From contig JALOTY010000002.1 of NCBI GenBank assembly GCA_025457665.1, positions 1-64,000 of the forward strand: a stretch of DNA of 64,000 nucleotides, written 5' to 3'. Positions 1-9,102 of this stretch are shown in pieces. How positions within the stretch are numbered: the first letter of the stretch is position 1; the number at the start of each line of letters is the position of its first letter. Origin of the DNA: Akkermansiaceae bacterium. GTDB taxonomy: Bacteria > Verrucomicrobiota > Verrucomicrobiia > Verrucomicrobiales > Akkermansiaceae. The position numbers were made by a program, and so were the translations under genes. The notes beneath the pieces are model-generated. The model worked only from the letters and a program-made list of their open reading frames with translations. It did not search any database and was not told the DNA's origin.

Positions 1-45
1 CCTGATGATTTTCCCCATCGATGGGTCCGGCTCTCCAGCCGACAA

Positions 46-97
46 AAGTCCCCGGACCTTGGCTCACCCCCGATCAAGGTCCGGGGACTTGTTTTTT
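46..97 (+). terminator. Rho-independent terminator
   Basis: Perfect 15-bp inverted repeat AAGTCCCCGGACCTT / AAGGTCCGGGGACTT followed by GTTTTTT; orientation suits a + strand gene ending left of the window. Confidence 0.8.
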
Positions 98-123
98 CCT
101 GATCTGGGTGGGGCGAAATTGCC

Positions 124-2928
124 TCAATGATTGAAGTAGAACTCCTTTGAGTTCAGCAGCGCCCAGAAGATGTCATCGAGGGTTTCGCGGAGTTGCTTGG
201 GGTCTTTCGCGGCGGTGATGACCGGATCGAGATCGCCCTTTTCCTTGGCCGTCGGTTCGCGGCCGAGGGTCCGCAGGAAAAGATGTCGGATGATGTCCGC
301 CGGGGCCTGTTTCTTTTCGAGCAGGGAACTGACGACCTGGGAACGGAGGATGCGCTGGTGGGTTGCATCGCCATTGAGGAGGTGCAGGGCTTGCGAGAGG
401 TTCGGCTCCATCTTCACCTCGCAGGAGCACACCGTGGCCCGGGTGGCCCGGCCGAAGGTGGTGAGGAAATAGTCGGTGGTATTGCCATCGGCGATCTGCA
501 CGGCCGATGATCCGAGCGGCAGGCCTTTGAACTTGTTCGGCGTTTCGGTGACCTGCGAAATGCAATCTAACAGCACCTCCGCCCGCAGGCGGCGGACATG
601 GGCGCGGGAGAAATGGGTGCGGTCTTCGGCATTCGTTTCATTGGGCTGGCTGGAGAGCTGATAGGTGCGGGAATTGCAGATCAGCCGGACGAGTTGACGG
701 AGATCGTATTTCGATTTGATGAACTCCGCCGCCAGTGCATCGAGCAGTTCGGGATTGCTGGGGGGATTGGAGATGCGGACGTCATCGACGGGATGGGTGA
801 TGCCGATGCCGAAGAAGTGGGCCCAGGTGATGTTGGCGACGTTCCGCGCGAACCAGGGATTTTCCGGCGAGGAAAGCCAATCGGCCATGGCTTCGCGGCG
901 CGAGCGGCCCTTGAAATCATCGGGCGTGGCGGTGCCGAGGAAGCGGGGTTTGGCGTTCTGCTTGGTCACCGGGTGTTGCACCTCGCCGCCGCCATCGAAG
1001 ACCACGCGCTCCCGCGGGTCTTCGGCGGGTTTGCGTTTCACCTGCGCGAAGAAGGAGGCAAAGCCATAGTAGTCGTCCATGGTCCAGCGGTCGAAGGGAT
1101 GATTGTGGCACTGGGCGCACTGGATGCGCGTGCCCATGAAGACTTGTGCGACATTCTCAGTGAGCTTCAGCACGTCCTGCTCGATCTGGAAGAAGTTTGT
1201 GGGCGGGTTGTCGAAGGTCCCGCCTTCCGCCGCGAGAAGTTCGCGGATGACTTCATTGAAGGGCGTATTGGCGGCGATGCGATCGCGCAACCAGCCGTAG
1301 TATCCGAGGGCAGCCTTGTAGGACACCTGGTTGGGGCCTTGGTTGAAAGTGCGGATCTGCAAGAGTTCCGCCCATTTCATCACCCAGATTTCGGTGAACT
1401 CCTTGCGGGAAATCAGATCATCGATGAGCTTCACGCGTTTGTCCGGGGCCGTATCGGCGAGGAAGCGTTCGCGATCCTCGATGGTGGGAAGTCGGCCGAT
1501 GATATCCACGAAGACCCGACGGATGAAAACCTCGTCCGAGCAGAGTTCGGAGGGAATGATGCGGAGCTTGTGAAGCTTCTCGTGAACGTGGGTGTCGATT
1601 TCGTTGAAGGCGGGAATTTGCGGACGTTGGTAGTCGAGATCTTTCGGAATGACGATGGCCTGGGCGCCTTCGGTGAAGGTGTGGAAACGGGCGAGAAGGA
1701 AGGCTTCACCGCGGTTTTTTGAGACGGAAATGCCGTTGAGATGGCCGATGGCGACCGAGTTGTCATTCGATGTCGAATAGGACGAAAGGGTGGAGACATC
1801 GCGATCCGTGCCATCCGAATACGTGGCGCGAACGGTGAGAGGGATTTCGAGGTCCGGGCCTTTCATGACCATCTGCGGGGGCTCGACGGTGATGCCGGTG
1901 GGCTGGGGGATTTCGCCGGCATCGTATTCCGCACCCGCGCGGATCCAGGCGAGGAGGGTCTGGTAGTTCGCGCTGTCTTTTTCGAACAGCTTTCCTCCCG
2001 TGTGGGGAACCGTGCCCACGGCTTTCGTCAAGAGGAGGGATTCTTCGGGCAGGGCGAGATTGATGCGGCGTCCCGGGGCTTCGCGGGTCAGGCGGAAATG
2101 GTCGCCTTGGGGATCGAAGCCATAGAGCGTGAGATGGAAGCCGTCCTGACCGCGGGCCGATCCATGGCAGGAGCCGGTATTGCAGCCGGCCGAGGTCAGC
2201 ACGGGCATGACATCGAGCTGGAAGGAAATCGGACGGGGCTTGGTGGCATCTTTCACGGCAACCTGCACCTCCGTGCTCAGGCCGCGGTATTCGATTTTCA
2301 AGGTGGTGCTGCCATCCTTGAGCGGGCGAAGTGTGGAATCGGAAAGGGAGGCGAGGGAGGGATCCGCCAGAGTTAGCTTTGCCTGACGTGTGATGTCATG
2401 AGTGGCGGCATCCTTGAAGCGGGCGATGATGACCACGCGGTGGAAGTCCGCCGCACTTTCGAGCGTCACTTGGCGCGGGTAGGCATCGAGGCCCTCGATC
2501 TCAGGGTCGGGCGCGGCATCCGCTTCAGGCAGGGCGGTTTTCGGACGCGGCGAAAGTGTGATTCCTTCCGGCCATGGGGCACCGTCGGAAATCCATTGCC
2601 GCAGAGCATCGATTTCCTCGGTGGAAAGAGGTCCGCCTTTGGGCGGCATCAGTTCGTCGTCATCCTCATCCAGGCAGACCCGCTGGAGCAGGAGGGATTC
2701 CTCGGGTTTTCCCTTCTCGATCGCAGCTCCGGAGTCGCCGCCTTCGATGAATCGGGGCAGGGTGGTGAGGAGCAGGCCACCTTTCGTTTTCTCCGGGCAG
2801 TGGCAGGAAAGGCAATGGGTTTCGAGAACGACCCGGGCGCGGGCGAAGCTGCCTGGCGAGGCGTCTTCCGCGGCCGGGCAGGACAGCGGGAGGGACAGCA
2901 GGGCAAGGAAGGTTCGCGGGCGCATCAT
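124..2928 (-). CDS. PSCyt1 (planctomycete-type cytochrome c) + DUF1549/DUF1553 domain protein
   Basis: 934 aa ORF with signal peptide, CxxCH motifs (CLSCHC, CNTGSCHG, CAQCHNHPFDRW) and typical DUF1549/DUF1553 signatures (FIRRVFVDIIGRLPT, NWAxxxGxGxxxPxDD-like). Confidence 0.85.
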   Translation of the reverse strand: MMRPRTFLALLSLPLSCPAAEDASPGSFARARVVLETHCLSCHCPEKTKGGLLLTTLPRFIEGGDSGAAIEKGKPEESLLLQRVCLDEDDDELMPPKGGPLSTEEIDALRQWISDGAPWPEGITLSPRPKTALPEADAAPDPEIEGLDAYPRQVTLESAADFHRVVIIARFKDAATHDITRQAKLTLADPSLASLSDSTLRPLKDGSTTLKIEYRGLSTEVQVAVKDATKPRPISFQLDVMPVLTSAGCNTGSCHGSARGQDGFHLTLYGFDPQGDHFRLTREAPGRRINLALPEESLLLTKAVGTVPHTGGKLFEKDSANYQTLLAWIRAGAEYDAGEIPQPTGITVEPPQMVMKGPDLEIPLTVRATYSDGTDRDVSTLSSYSTSNDNSVAIGHLNGISVSKNRGEAFLLARFHTFTEGAQAIVIPKDLDYQRPQIPAFNEIDTHVHEKLHKLRIIPSELCSDEVFIRRVFVDIIGRLPTIEDRERFLADTAPDKRVKLIDDLISRKEFTEIWVMKWAELLQIRTFNQGPNQVSYKAALGYYGWLRDRIAANTPFNEVIRELLAAEGGTFDNPPTNFFQIEQDVLKLTENVAQVFMGTRIQCAQCHNHPFDRWTMDDYYGFASFFAQVKRKPAEDPRERVVFDGGGEVQHPVTKQNAKPRFLGTATPDDFKGRSRREAMADWLSSPENPWFARNVANITWAHFFGIGITHPVDDVRISNPPSNPELLDALAAEFIKSKYDLRQLVRLICNSRTYQLSSQPNETNAEDRTHFSRAHVRRLRAEVLLDCISQVTETPNKFKGLPLGSSAVQIADGNTTDYFLTTFGRATRATVCSCEVKMEPNLSQALHLLNGDATHQRILRSQVVSSLLEKKQAPADIIRHLFLRTLGREPTAKEKGDLDPVITAAKDPKQLRETLDDIFWALLNSKEFYFNH

Positions 2929-2983
2929 GACCCGGACATACGGAGGGAAATCGGGAACTATTTCGAGTCATTTTCCGCGTCTC

Positions 2984-4148
2984 TCACGAGAGCCGGTCGC
3001 GGAAGTCTTCATAAGTGAATTCCCGGATCGTTTCGAGCGTTCCGTCTTCATGTTGCAGGACGATGTCCGGATGCGGCACGCCGTTGAAAGTGGTGGTCTT
3101 GACCATGGTGTAGTGGGCCATGTCATCGAAGACCAGCAGGTCACCGGGAGCCAGCGGGCGGGGAAAGGCGTAGTCGCCAATGACGTCTCCGGCGAGACAG
3201 GTGGGCCCGCCGAGGCGGTAAAGGTGCTCGCCGGATTCGGCGGCGGGGTGATAGGACTCAGCCTCAATCACCACTGCGGGACCGCTGGGATTGGCGTTGT
3301 CCGCTTCCACCAGATAGACGTCCGGTCGATACGGCATTTCCAGGACGTCCGGCATGTGGGCGGTACCCGAGACATCGAGGATGGCGAGGCGGTGTCCGGC
3401 GGATTCGAAGACATCGATGACCCGCGCGCGCAAAACCCCGGTGTGGATGGCGACGGCTTCACCTGGCTCCAGCCAGACCTCGACGCCGTATCGCTCCCGG
3501 GTTTCACGGACGAGGCGCACCAGGCGATCGCGGTCGTAGAATGGTTTGGTGATCCAGTGGCCGCCACCCATATTGAGGTAGGTGAACTGCGGTGAACCTA
3601 GTAGATGGCCGAAGCGTTGATGAACCGCATCGAGGGTGCTTTCGAGGTCATCGGAATTCTGCTCGCAGAGGGTATGGAAATGCAGTCCGCTGAGCCCGCT
3701 GAGATCCACGCCTTCCAACTGATCCGCAGTGATGCCCAGCCGCGATCCGGCGACGCAGGGGTCGTAGAGGGGCGTGGAGCCGGTGGAGTGCTGGGGGTTG
3801 ATGCGGAGTCCGCAATGGAGTTCCCCGGATTGGTAGCGGGGATGGGCCATGACCTTCTCGCGGAAGCGGAACCACTGGGTGAGGGAATTGAAATCGAGAT
3901 GTTTCCTCTTCCTGATAAGCCGGAGAGTAAGTGACCACGGCCTTGCCGAAATGCTCCTGTGCCAGTCTTGCCTCCCAAAGTCCCGAGGCGCAGCAGCCGT
4001 CGAGATCCTCGCGAATGAAGGGAAAGGCTTTCCAGCAGGAAAAACCCTTGAGTGCGAGAACGAGATGGCATCCCGCGGCGTGCCGGACATCCCGGAGGAT
4101 GGCGGTATTGCGACGGAGGGCGGCGATGGAGATGAGGTAGCTGGCCAC
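2984..4148 (-). pseudogene. nspC: carboxynorspermidine decarboxylase-like, frameshifted
   Basis: N-terminal half (MASYLISIAALRRNTAIL...VVTYSPAYQEEE) lies in the 3648..4148 frame; C-terminal half (HLDFNSLTQWFRFREKV...YEDFRDRLS) in the 2984..4333 frame. Junction about 3899-3908. Confidence 0.75.
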
Positions 4149-4311
4149 GCGGGGGATTTAACCGGGATTGATCGGAAATGGAGGACAATGTTGAGGAAAG
4201 TTCCGATGTTATCATTTTCATCGACTTCATCCCCCGGCCACAGAGGCTCAGGGAGGATCCGGGTGGGTGGGCTGGCCTGCCGATCCGGTGCCTTTTGTGA
4301 AGCTTGATGCG

Positions 4312-5223
4312 ATGAACTCAAACAAGGTGACAATCCTCGGCCCCGGTGCGGTGGGCATGGTCCTGGCCTACACGCTGATGCTGCGGCGGGTGGCGCGGGA
4401 GATCGTGCTGGTGGGCAGGGACCGGGTGAAGGCGGAGGGTGAGGCTCTCGATTTGATGCATGGACAGGCTTTTCTCCAAGTGCCGGTGAAAGTCAGGGCC
4501 GGGGATCTTGCCGATGCGGCTGGGAGCGAGGTGGTGGTGGTGTGTGCTTCGGTAAGGACGCCCGCGGATATGAAAAGTCGCAACGAACTCGCGACGGGCA
4601 ATGCCAACCTGATGAGGGAATTGTTGCCGCCGCTGGCCAGCATCGCGCCCGACGCCAAGGTCGTGATGGTCAGCAATCCGGTGGACGCGTTGACCTGGCT
4701 GGCGCTGGAGTTGACCGGATTTCCGCCGACTCGGGTGATGGGAACGGGGACGCTGGTGGATTCCATCCGTTTCCGCGAACTGCTTTCCCAGGAGACCGCC
4801 GTGCATCCGGATGATTTGCGGGCCTACATCCTCGGCGAGCATGGCGAACATCAATTTCCGGCGATGAGTGTGGCGCAGGCGGGGGGAGAAAGGATCGAGG
4901 ACAATCCCGAACGCCGGGCTTTGTGCGAACGGGCGAAGGGATTGGGGGTCGAGGTCTTTCGGAAAAAGGGCAATACCTGCTATGCGATCGGTCTCGCGGC
5001 TGCCTATGTGGTCGAGTCCATCCTCATGGACGAGCGCCGGACCATGCCGTTGAGTGTGAGGATCGATGGCTATCTGGACGAAAACGAAGTCTGCCTGAGC
5101 CTGCCGGTGGTGGTGGGCAAAAATGGCATCGAGCGGGTTCTTCAGCCGGCCTTGAATGAGGTGGAAATGGCGGCATTCCACCGCGCGGCGCAGGCCGTGA
5201 GAATGGTGATTCGCGGGCTGTGA
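4312..5223 (+). CDS. L-lactate/malate dehydrogenase family protein
   Basis: N-terminal Rossmann glycine motif (GPGAVG), NPVDALTW, GTGTLVDSIRFR and LGEHGEHQ motifs. Confidence 0.85.
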   Translation: MNSNKVTILGPGAVGMVLAYTLMLRRVAREIVLVGRDRVKAEGEALDLMHGQAFLQVPVKVRAGDLADAAGSEVVVVCASVRTPADMKSRNELATGNANLMRELLPPLASIAPDAKVVMVSNPVDALTWLALELTGFPPTRVMGTGTLVDSIRFRELLSQETAVHPDDLRAYILGEHGEHQFPAMSVAQAGGERIEDNPERRALCERAKGLGVEVFRKKGNTCYAIGLAAAYVVESILMDERRTMPLSVRIDGYLDENEVCLSLPVVVGKNGIERVLQPALNEVEMAAFHRAAQAVRMVIRGL

Positions 5224-5232
5224 ACGGATGTC

Positions 5233-5436
5233 TCAGGCGAAGCGGTCGTGATCGCTGATCGCATCCATCTTTGCTTCAAATTCATGGTGGCTGCGCTCCA
5301 TGGATTCGATTTCGGACTCGATGATCGCGCGCTGTTCTTCGGTGAACAGGAATTCAGACGGCAGGGCTTCACCGCAAACGCCGCATTTTTCGGATCGGCG
5401 GCTGTAAACGACCGCATCGCAGGCTGGACAGTTCAT
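5233..5436 (-). CDS. small zinc-ribbon protein
   Basis: MNCPACDAVVYSRRSEKCGVCGEALPSEFL: two CxxC pairs, acidic coiled tail. Confidence 0.5.
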   Translation of the reverse strand: MNCPACDAVVYSRRSEKCGVCGEALPSEFLFTEEQRAIIESEIESMERSHHEFEAKMDAISDHDRFA

Positions 5437-5593
5437 GGCTGGGTGGGTGTTGGAGGGGCAGGATAGGCTTTCTCCCAATCGATTCCAAGGCGGAAACTTC
5501 GGCGTGGCTTGTGATTTTCTCCGCCGCTGTGATCATGGAGATTCCTGCGATGCGCGGCTTGTGAAAAGGCGGGGGAATGGGTAGAAGGCGGAC

Positions 5594-6448
5594 ATGAAAT
5601 TGATTCGATTTGGCGAAGCAGGGCGTGAGGAACCGGGTGTGATCCTTGAGGATGGCCGTCGGGTGGATGCCAGCGGTCAGTTCAACGACTACGATGAAGC
5701 CTTTTTCGCCATGGGCGGAATGGAGGCTTTGGAGGCCTGGGTGGCGGATGGGTGCCCGGATGGGGATCTCATCCCGGCCGATGTCCGTGTGGGGCCGCCG
5801 GTGGACCGTCCATCCAAGATCGTTTGTGTGGGGAAGAACTATCTCGATCACGCCAAGGAATTCGGTGAAGGCATCCCGACCGAGCCGGTGCTTTTCATGA
5901 AGGCGAGCACGGCATGGAGCGGGCCTACGGACGATGTCATCCGACCGGTGGATTCACGGCATCTCGACTACGAGGTGGAGCTGGCGGTGGTCATCGGCAG
6001 AACGGTCTCCAGCCGCATCACCGAGGCGGAGGCCTTGGGCTGCGTGGCGGGGTATTCGGTCTTCTGCGACTACTCGGAGCGGGTCTATCAGAAGGAAATG
6101 GGAGGTCAGTGGATGAAGGGCAAGAGCTGTGACAGCTTTGCTCCCATGGGCCCGTGGCTCACGCCTGCATCGGCCGTGCCGGACCCGCAGGCCTTGCGGC
6201 TGTGGTGCAAGGTGAATGGCGAGACGCGTCAGAACGGTTGGACAGGCGACATGATGTTCGGTGTGGCCTTCATCATTTCCTACATCAGCCGCTTCATGAG
6301 CCTGCTTCCCGGCGATGTCATTGCCACGGGGACTCCGGCGGGCGTGGCCATGGGGATGAAGCCGCCGCGCTATCTGGAGCCGGGAGATTTGGTGGAATGC
6401 GGGATCGACGGACTCGGGGAAATCCGTCAGAGAGTCGTGCAGTCATGA
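5594..6448 (+). CDS. fumarylacetoacetate hydrolase family protein
   Basis: KIVCVGKNYLDHAKEFG, LDYEVELAVVIG, GDVIATGTPAGVAMGM motifs. Confidence 0.9.
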   Translation: MKLIRFGEAGREEPGVILEDGRRVDASGQFNDYDEAFFAMGGMEALEAWVADGCPDGDLIPADVRVGPPVDRPSKIVCVGKNYLDHAKEFGEGIPTEPVLFMKASTAWSGPTDDVIRPVDSRHLDYEVELAVVIGRTVSSRITEAEALGCVAGYSVFCDYSERVYQKEMGGQWMKGKSCDSFAPMGPWLTPASAVPDPQALRLWCKVNGETRQNGWTGDMMFGVAFIISYISRFMSLLPGDVIATGTPAGVAMGMKPPRYLEPGDLVECGIDGLGEIRQRVVQS

Positions 6449-7029
6449 GTGCACCTTCCGTTTCCCGCCTGTTGCTTGCCCCCGCTGTGGCCACCCTGGC
6501 CCTAATCCTTTCTTCCTGTGGTGGCGGTGGTGCCGCAGCCTGGGATCGGGAGGTGGGAAATCGGAACATGGCCTTGCAGCCCGCCAGTTCACTGGCCGCG
6601 GCGAGCGTGCCCATCCTGCGTGCTCCGGGTCTGGACGCGAAATGGGGAGCGCCGCAGATGGATGTGGCGGCCGATGGTTCCTATCGGCTTTCCTACAAGG
6701 ACCCTTCGCGTCCCTTTGAGCGACTGGTGATTTATGGTTCGCCGAAACCCATGCCGGTCCTCACCGATCCGCCGCTGGTGAGTTATGAGGATTTGGTGAA
6801 TGATGAGTTGACCGGTTTGACCCGCCCGCAGGCTTGGGAGACCACGGTGATCCTGGGTCGCAGCGTGCGCTGGTTCAAAGAGGCGGATGGTGGGGGAGCC
6901 GATGGCGATTATTGGTCAACGGAAGGTTTCTCCGCCACGGCTGCAGATGGGCGCAGTGGGAACTATCGATTGGTGATCGAAAGCATCACCAAGGCCGCGC
7001 CGGCGAGGTTCCGCGAGGTGGGTTGGTGA
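6445..7029 (+). CDS. putative lipoprotein of unknown function
   Basis: ATG overlaps the preceding stop; lipobox-like LILSSCGGGG. Confidence 0.6.
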   Translation: MSAPSVSRLLLAPAVATLALILSSCGGGGAAAWDREVGNRNMALQPASSLAAASVPILRAPGLDAKWGAPQMDVAADGSYRLSYKDPSRPFERLVIYGSPKPMPVLTDPPLVSYEDLVNDELTGLTRPQAWETTVILGRSVRWFKEADGGGADGDYWSTEGFSATAADGRSGNYRLVIESITKAAPARFREVGW

Positions 7030-7031
7030 AA

Positions 7032-8384
7032 TCAGGGAGGCGGCTGGAATTGCGCCTGCCAGTGTTCGATGCGCTCACGGATGCGTTTTTCCATGCCGTG
7101 GTCGGTGGGTGTGTAATATCTTCGTCCTTCCGGCAGATAAGCCTGCGGGACATATCCGCCCTCGTAGTCGTGGGCGTAGAGATATCGCAACTGCTCATCG
7201 GTGGCGCCGCTGCCGGCGGCGAGTTTTTTCCGGGTGCGGGTGCGCAGATGCTCGGGCACGGCAAGAGTCCGGCCTTTTTCGATGTCCTGCATCGCGAGGC
7301 CCAAAGCGGCGTAGGCGCTGTTCGATTTCGGCGCGGTGGCGAGATAAACGGTGGCATGGGCGAGGGGAATTCGCCCTTCCGGCATGCCGATGAATTCAAA
7401 GGCCTGCTGCGCGGCGATGGCGACGCGCAAGGCATTGGAATCCGCCAAACCGATGTCTTCGCTGGCGGAAATCACCAGGCGGCGGGCGATGAATCTGGGG
7501 TCCTCGCCAGCGTGTAGCATCTTCGCCAGCCAATAGAGTGCGGCATCGGGATCGGAGCCGCGGATGGATTTGATGAAGGCGGATGCGGTATCGTAGTGAG
7601 CATCGCCATCGGCATCGTAAGCGATGGCTTTTTTCTGAATGCTTTCCTCGGCGACTTCGAGCGTGAGGTGAATGCGGCCATCGTCGCCGGGAGGTGTGGT
7701 CAGGACAGCGAGTTCGAGAGCGGTCAGGGCTTTGCGGACATCGCCATCCGACATTTCGGCAAGATGGCGGAGGGCTTCGGGAGCTGGGAGAACCTCGAGA
7801 TGGCCGAGCCCGCGTCCGCTTTCCGCGAGGGCTCGTTCGAGGACGGGGATCAGGTCGTCCGTGGAAACTGACTCGAGCTGGAAGATCTGCGAGCGGGAGA
7901 CCAGCGGGGAATTGACGTAGAAGTAGGGGTTGTGGGTGGTGGCACCGATGAAGCGGACCGTGCCGCGTTCGATGTGAGGCAGAAGGACGTCCTGTTGGGC
8001 TTTGTTGAAACGATGGATCTCATCGATGAACAGGATGGTCGATTGCCCGCGCAGGTCGCGCATGGTGCGGGCTTGGTCGATCTTGGCGCGGATTTCCGCG
8101 ACGTTGGATTCGACGCCATTGAGCGACTCGAAGCGTGAGCCGGTGCTGCGGGCGATCACCGAGGCGAGGGTGGTTTTCCCGGTGCCGGGTGGGCCGTAGA
8201 AGATGAGCGAGGTGAAACGATCCGACTCGATGGCGCGTCGGAGGAGTTTTCCCTGAGCGAGAATGTGATGTTGGCCGGCGATTTCATCGAGATTCCGGGG
8301 ACGCATGCGCGCGGCCAGAGGGGCACCGGAATCGGGTTCCGGGAGGCGGGGGGAATCGGAAGTGCTGGCGAAGAGGTCGGCCAC
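7032..8384 (-). CDS. rarA: replication-associated recombination protein A (AAA+ ATPase, RarA/MgsA)
   Basis: [15 protein letters not shown] Walker [36 protein letters not shown]. Start uncertain (GTG about 8384 or ATG 8444). Confidence 0.9.
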   Translation of the reverse strand: MADLFASTSDSPRLPEPDSGAPLAARMRPRNLDEIAGQHHILAQGKLLRRAIESDRFTSLIFYGPPGTGKTTLASVIARSTGSRFESLNGVESNVAEIRAKIDQARTMRDLRGQSTILFIDEIHRFNKAQQDVLLPHIERGTVRFIGATTHNPYFYVNSPLVSRSQIFQLESVSTDDLIPVLERALAESGRGLGHLEVLPAPEALRHLAEMSDGDVRKALTALELAVLTTPPGDDGRIHLTLEVAEESIQKKAIAYDADGDAHYDTASAFIKSIRGSDPDAALYWLAKMLHAGEDPRFIARRLVISASEDIGLADSNALRVAIAAQQAFEFIGMPEGRIPLAHATVYLATAPKSNSAYAALGLAMQDIEKGRTLAVPEHLRTRTRKKLAAGSGATDEQLRYLYAHDYEGGYVPQAYLPEGRRYYTPTDHGMEKRIRERIEHWQAQFQPPP

Positions 8385-8442
8385 GGGCGGGATTGAAGAT
8401 TGGGGATTGCCGCTTGACGATTTCCGAATTGGAATTTCGTCC

Positions 8443-9042
8443 ATGCAGACATTGAAGGTCCTTTTGGAGGCCAACCAGCACTGGGCGGCCGCGCGCGTGG
8501 CGGAGGATCCGGAGTTTTTCAGTCGCCTGGCCAATCAGCAGTCGCCGGAATACCTGTGGATCGGTTGTTCGGACAGCCGTGTGCCCGCCAACCAGATCAC
8601 CGGGCTGGATCCCGGCGAGGTCTTCGTGCACCGCAACGTGGCGAATGTGGTGGTGGAGACGGATTTCAACCTGCTCTCCGTGCTCCAATTCGCGGTGGAT
8701 GTGCTCAAGGTGAAGCACGTGATCGTCTGCGGTCACTACGGTTGCGGGGGGGTCAAGGCGGCTTTGGAAAACCAGCGCCATGGGATCATCGACAACTGGC
8801 TGCGCCACATCCGCAACATCGCCAGGCGCAGCGAGGATGAGCTTTCCGCAATGAGTCATGCCCAGGCCGTGGACCGGCTCTGTGAGTTGAACGTCATCGC
8901 CAACGCCGAAAACGTCGCACGGACGACGGTCGTGGAAGATGCCTGGGAACGGGGCCAGGATCTCGCGATTCACAGTTGGATCTACCGGCTTGATACCGGG
9001 ATCATTTCCCCTCTCGCCCACTCGGTCCGCGGACCTCAGTGA
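8443..9042 (+). CDS. can: beta-class carbonic anhydrase
   Basis: WIGCSDSRVPANQI, VFVHRNVAN, VCGHYGCGGVKAA motifs. Confidence 0.92.
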   Translation: MQTLKVLLEANQHWAAARVAEDPEFFSRLANQQSPEYLWIGCSDSRVPANQITGLDPGEVFVHRNVANVVVETDFNLLSVLQFAVDVLKVKHVIVCGHYGCGGVKAALENQRHGIIDNWLRHIRNIARRSEDELSAMSHAQAVDRLCELNVIANAENVARTTVVEDAWERGQDLAIHSWIYRLDTGIISPLAHSVRGPQ

Positions 9043-9102
9043 GGAGGCGGGATGTGGGTGAAAGCGGGGTGGCGTCGGGAACTGCGGTGTTTTAACTCCC
9101 GT

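Noticed and set aside
598-1722. 374-aa plus-strand ORF opposite the DUF1549/DUF1553 gene
   Set aside because: Shadow ORF; opposite strand has CxxCH and DUF1549/1553 motifs.
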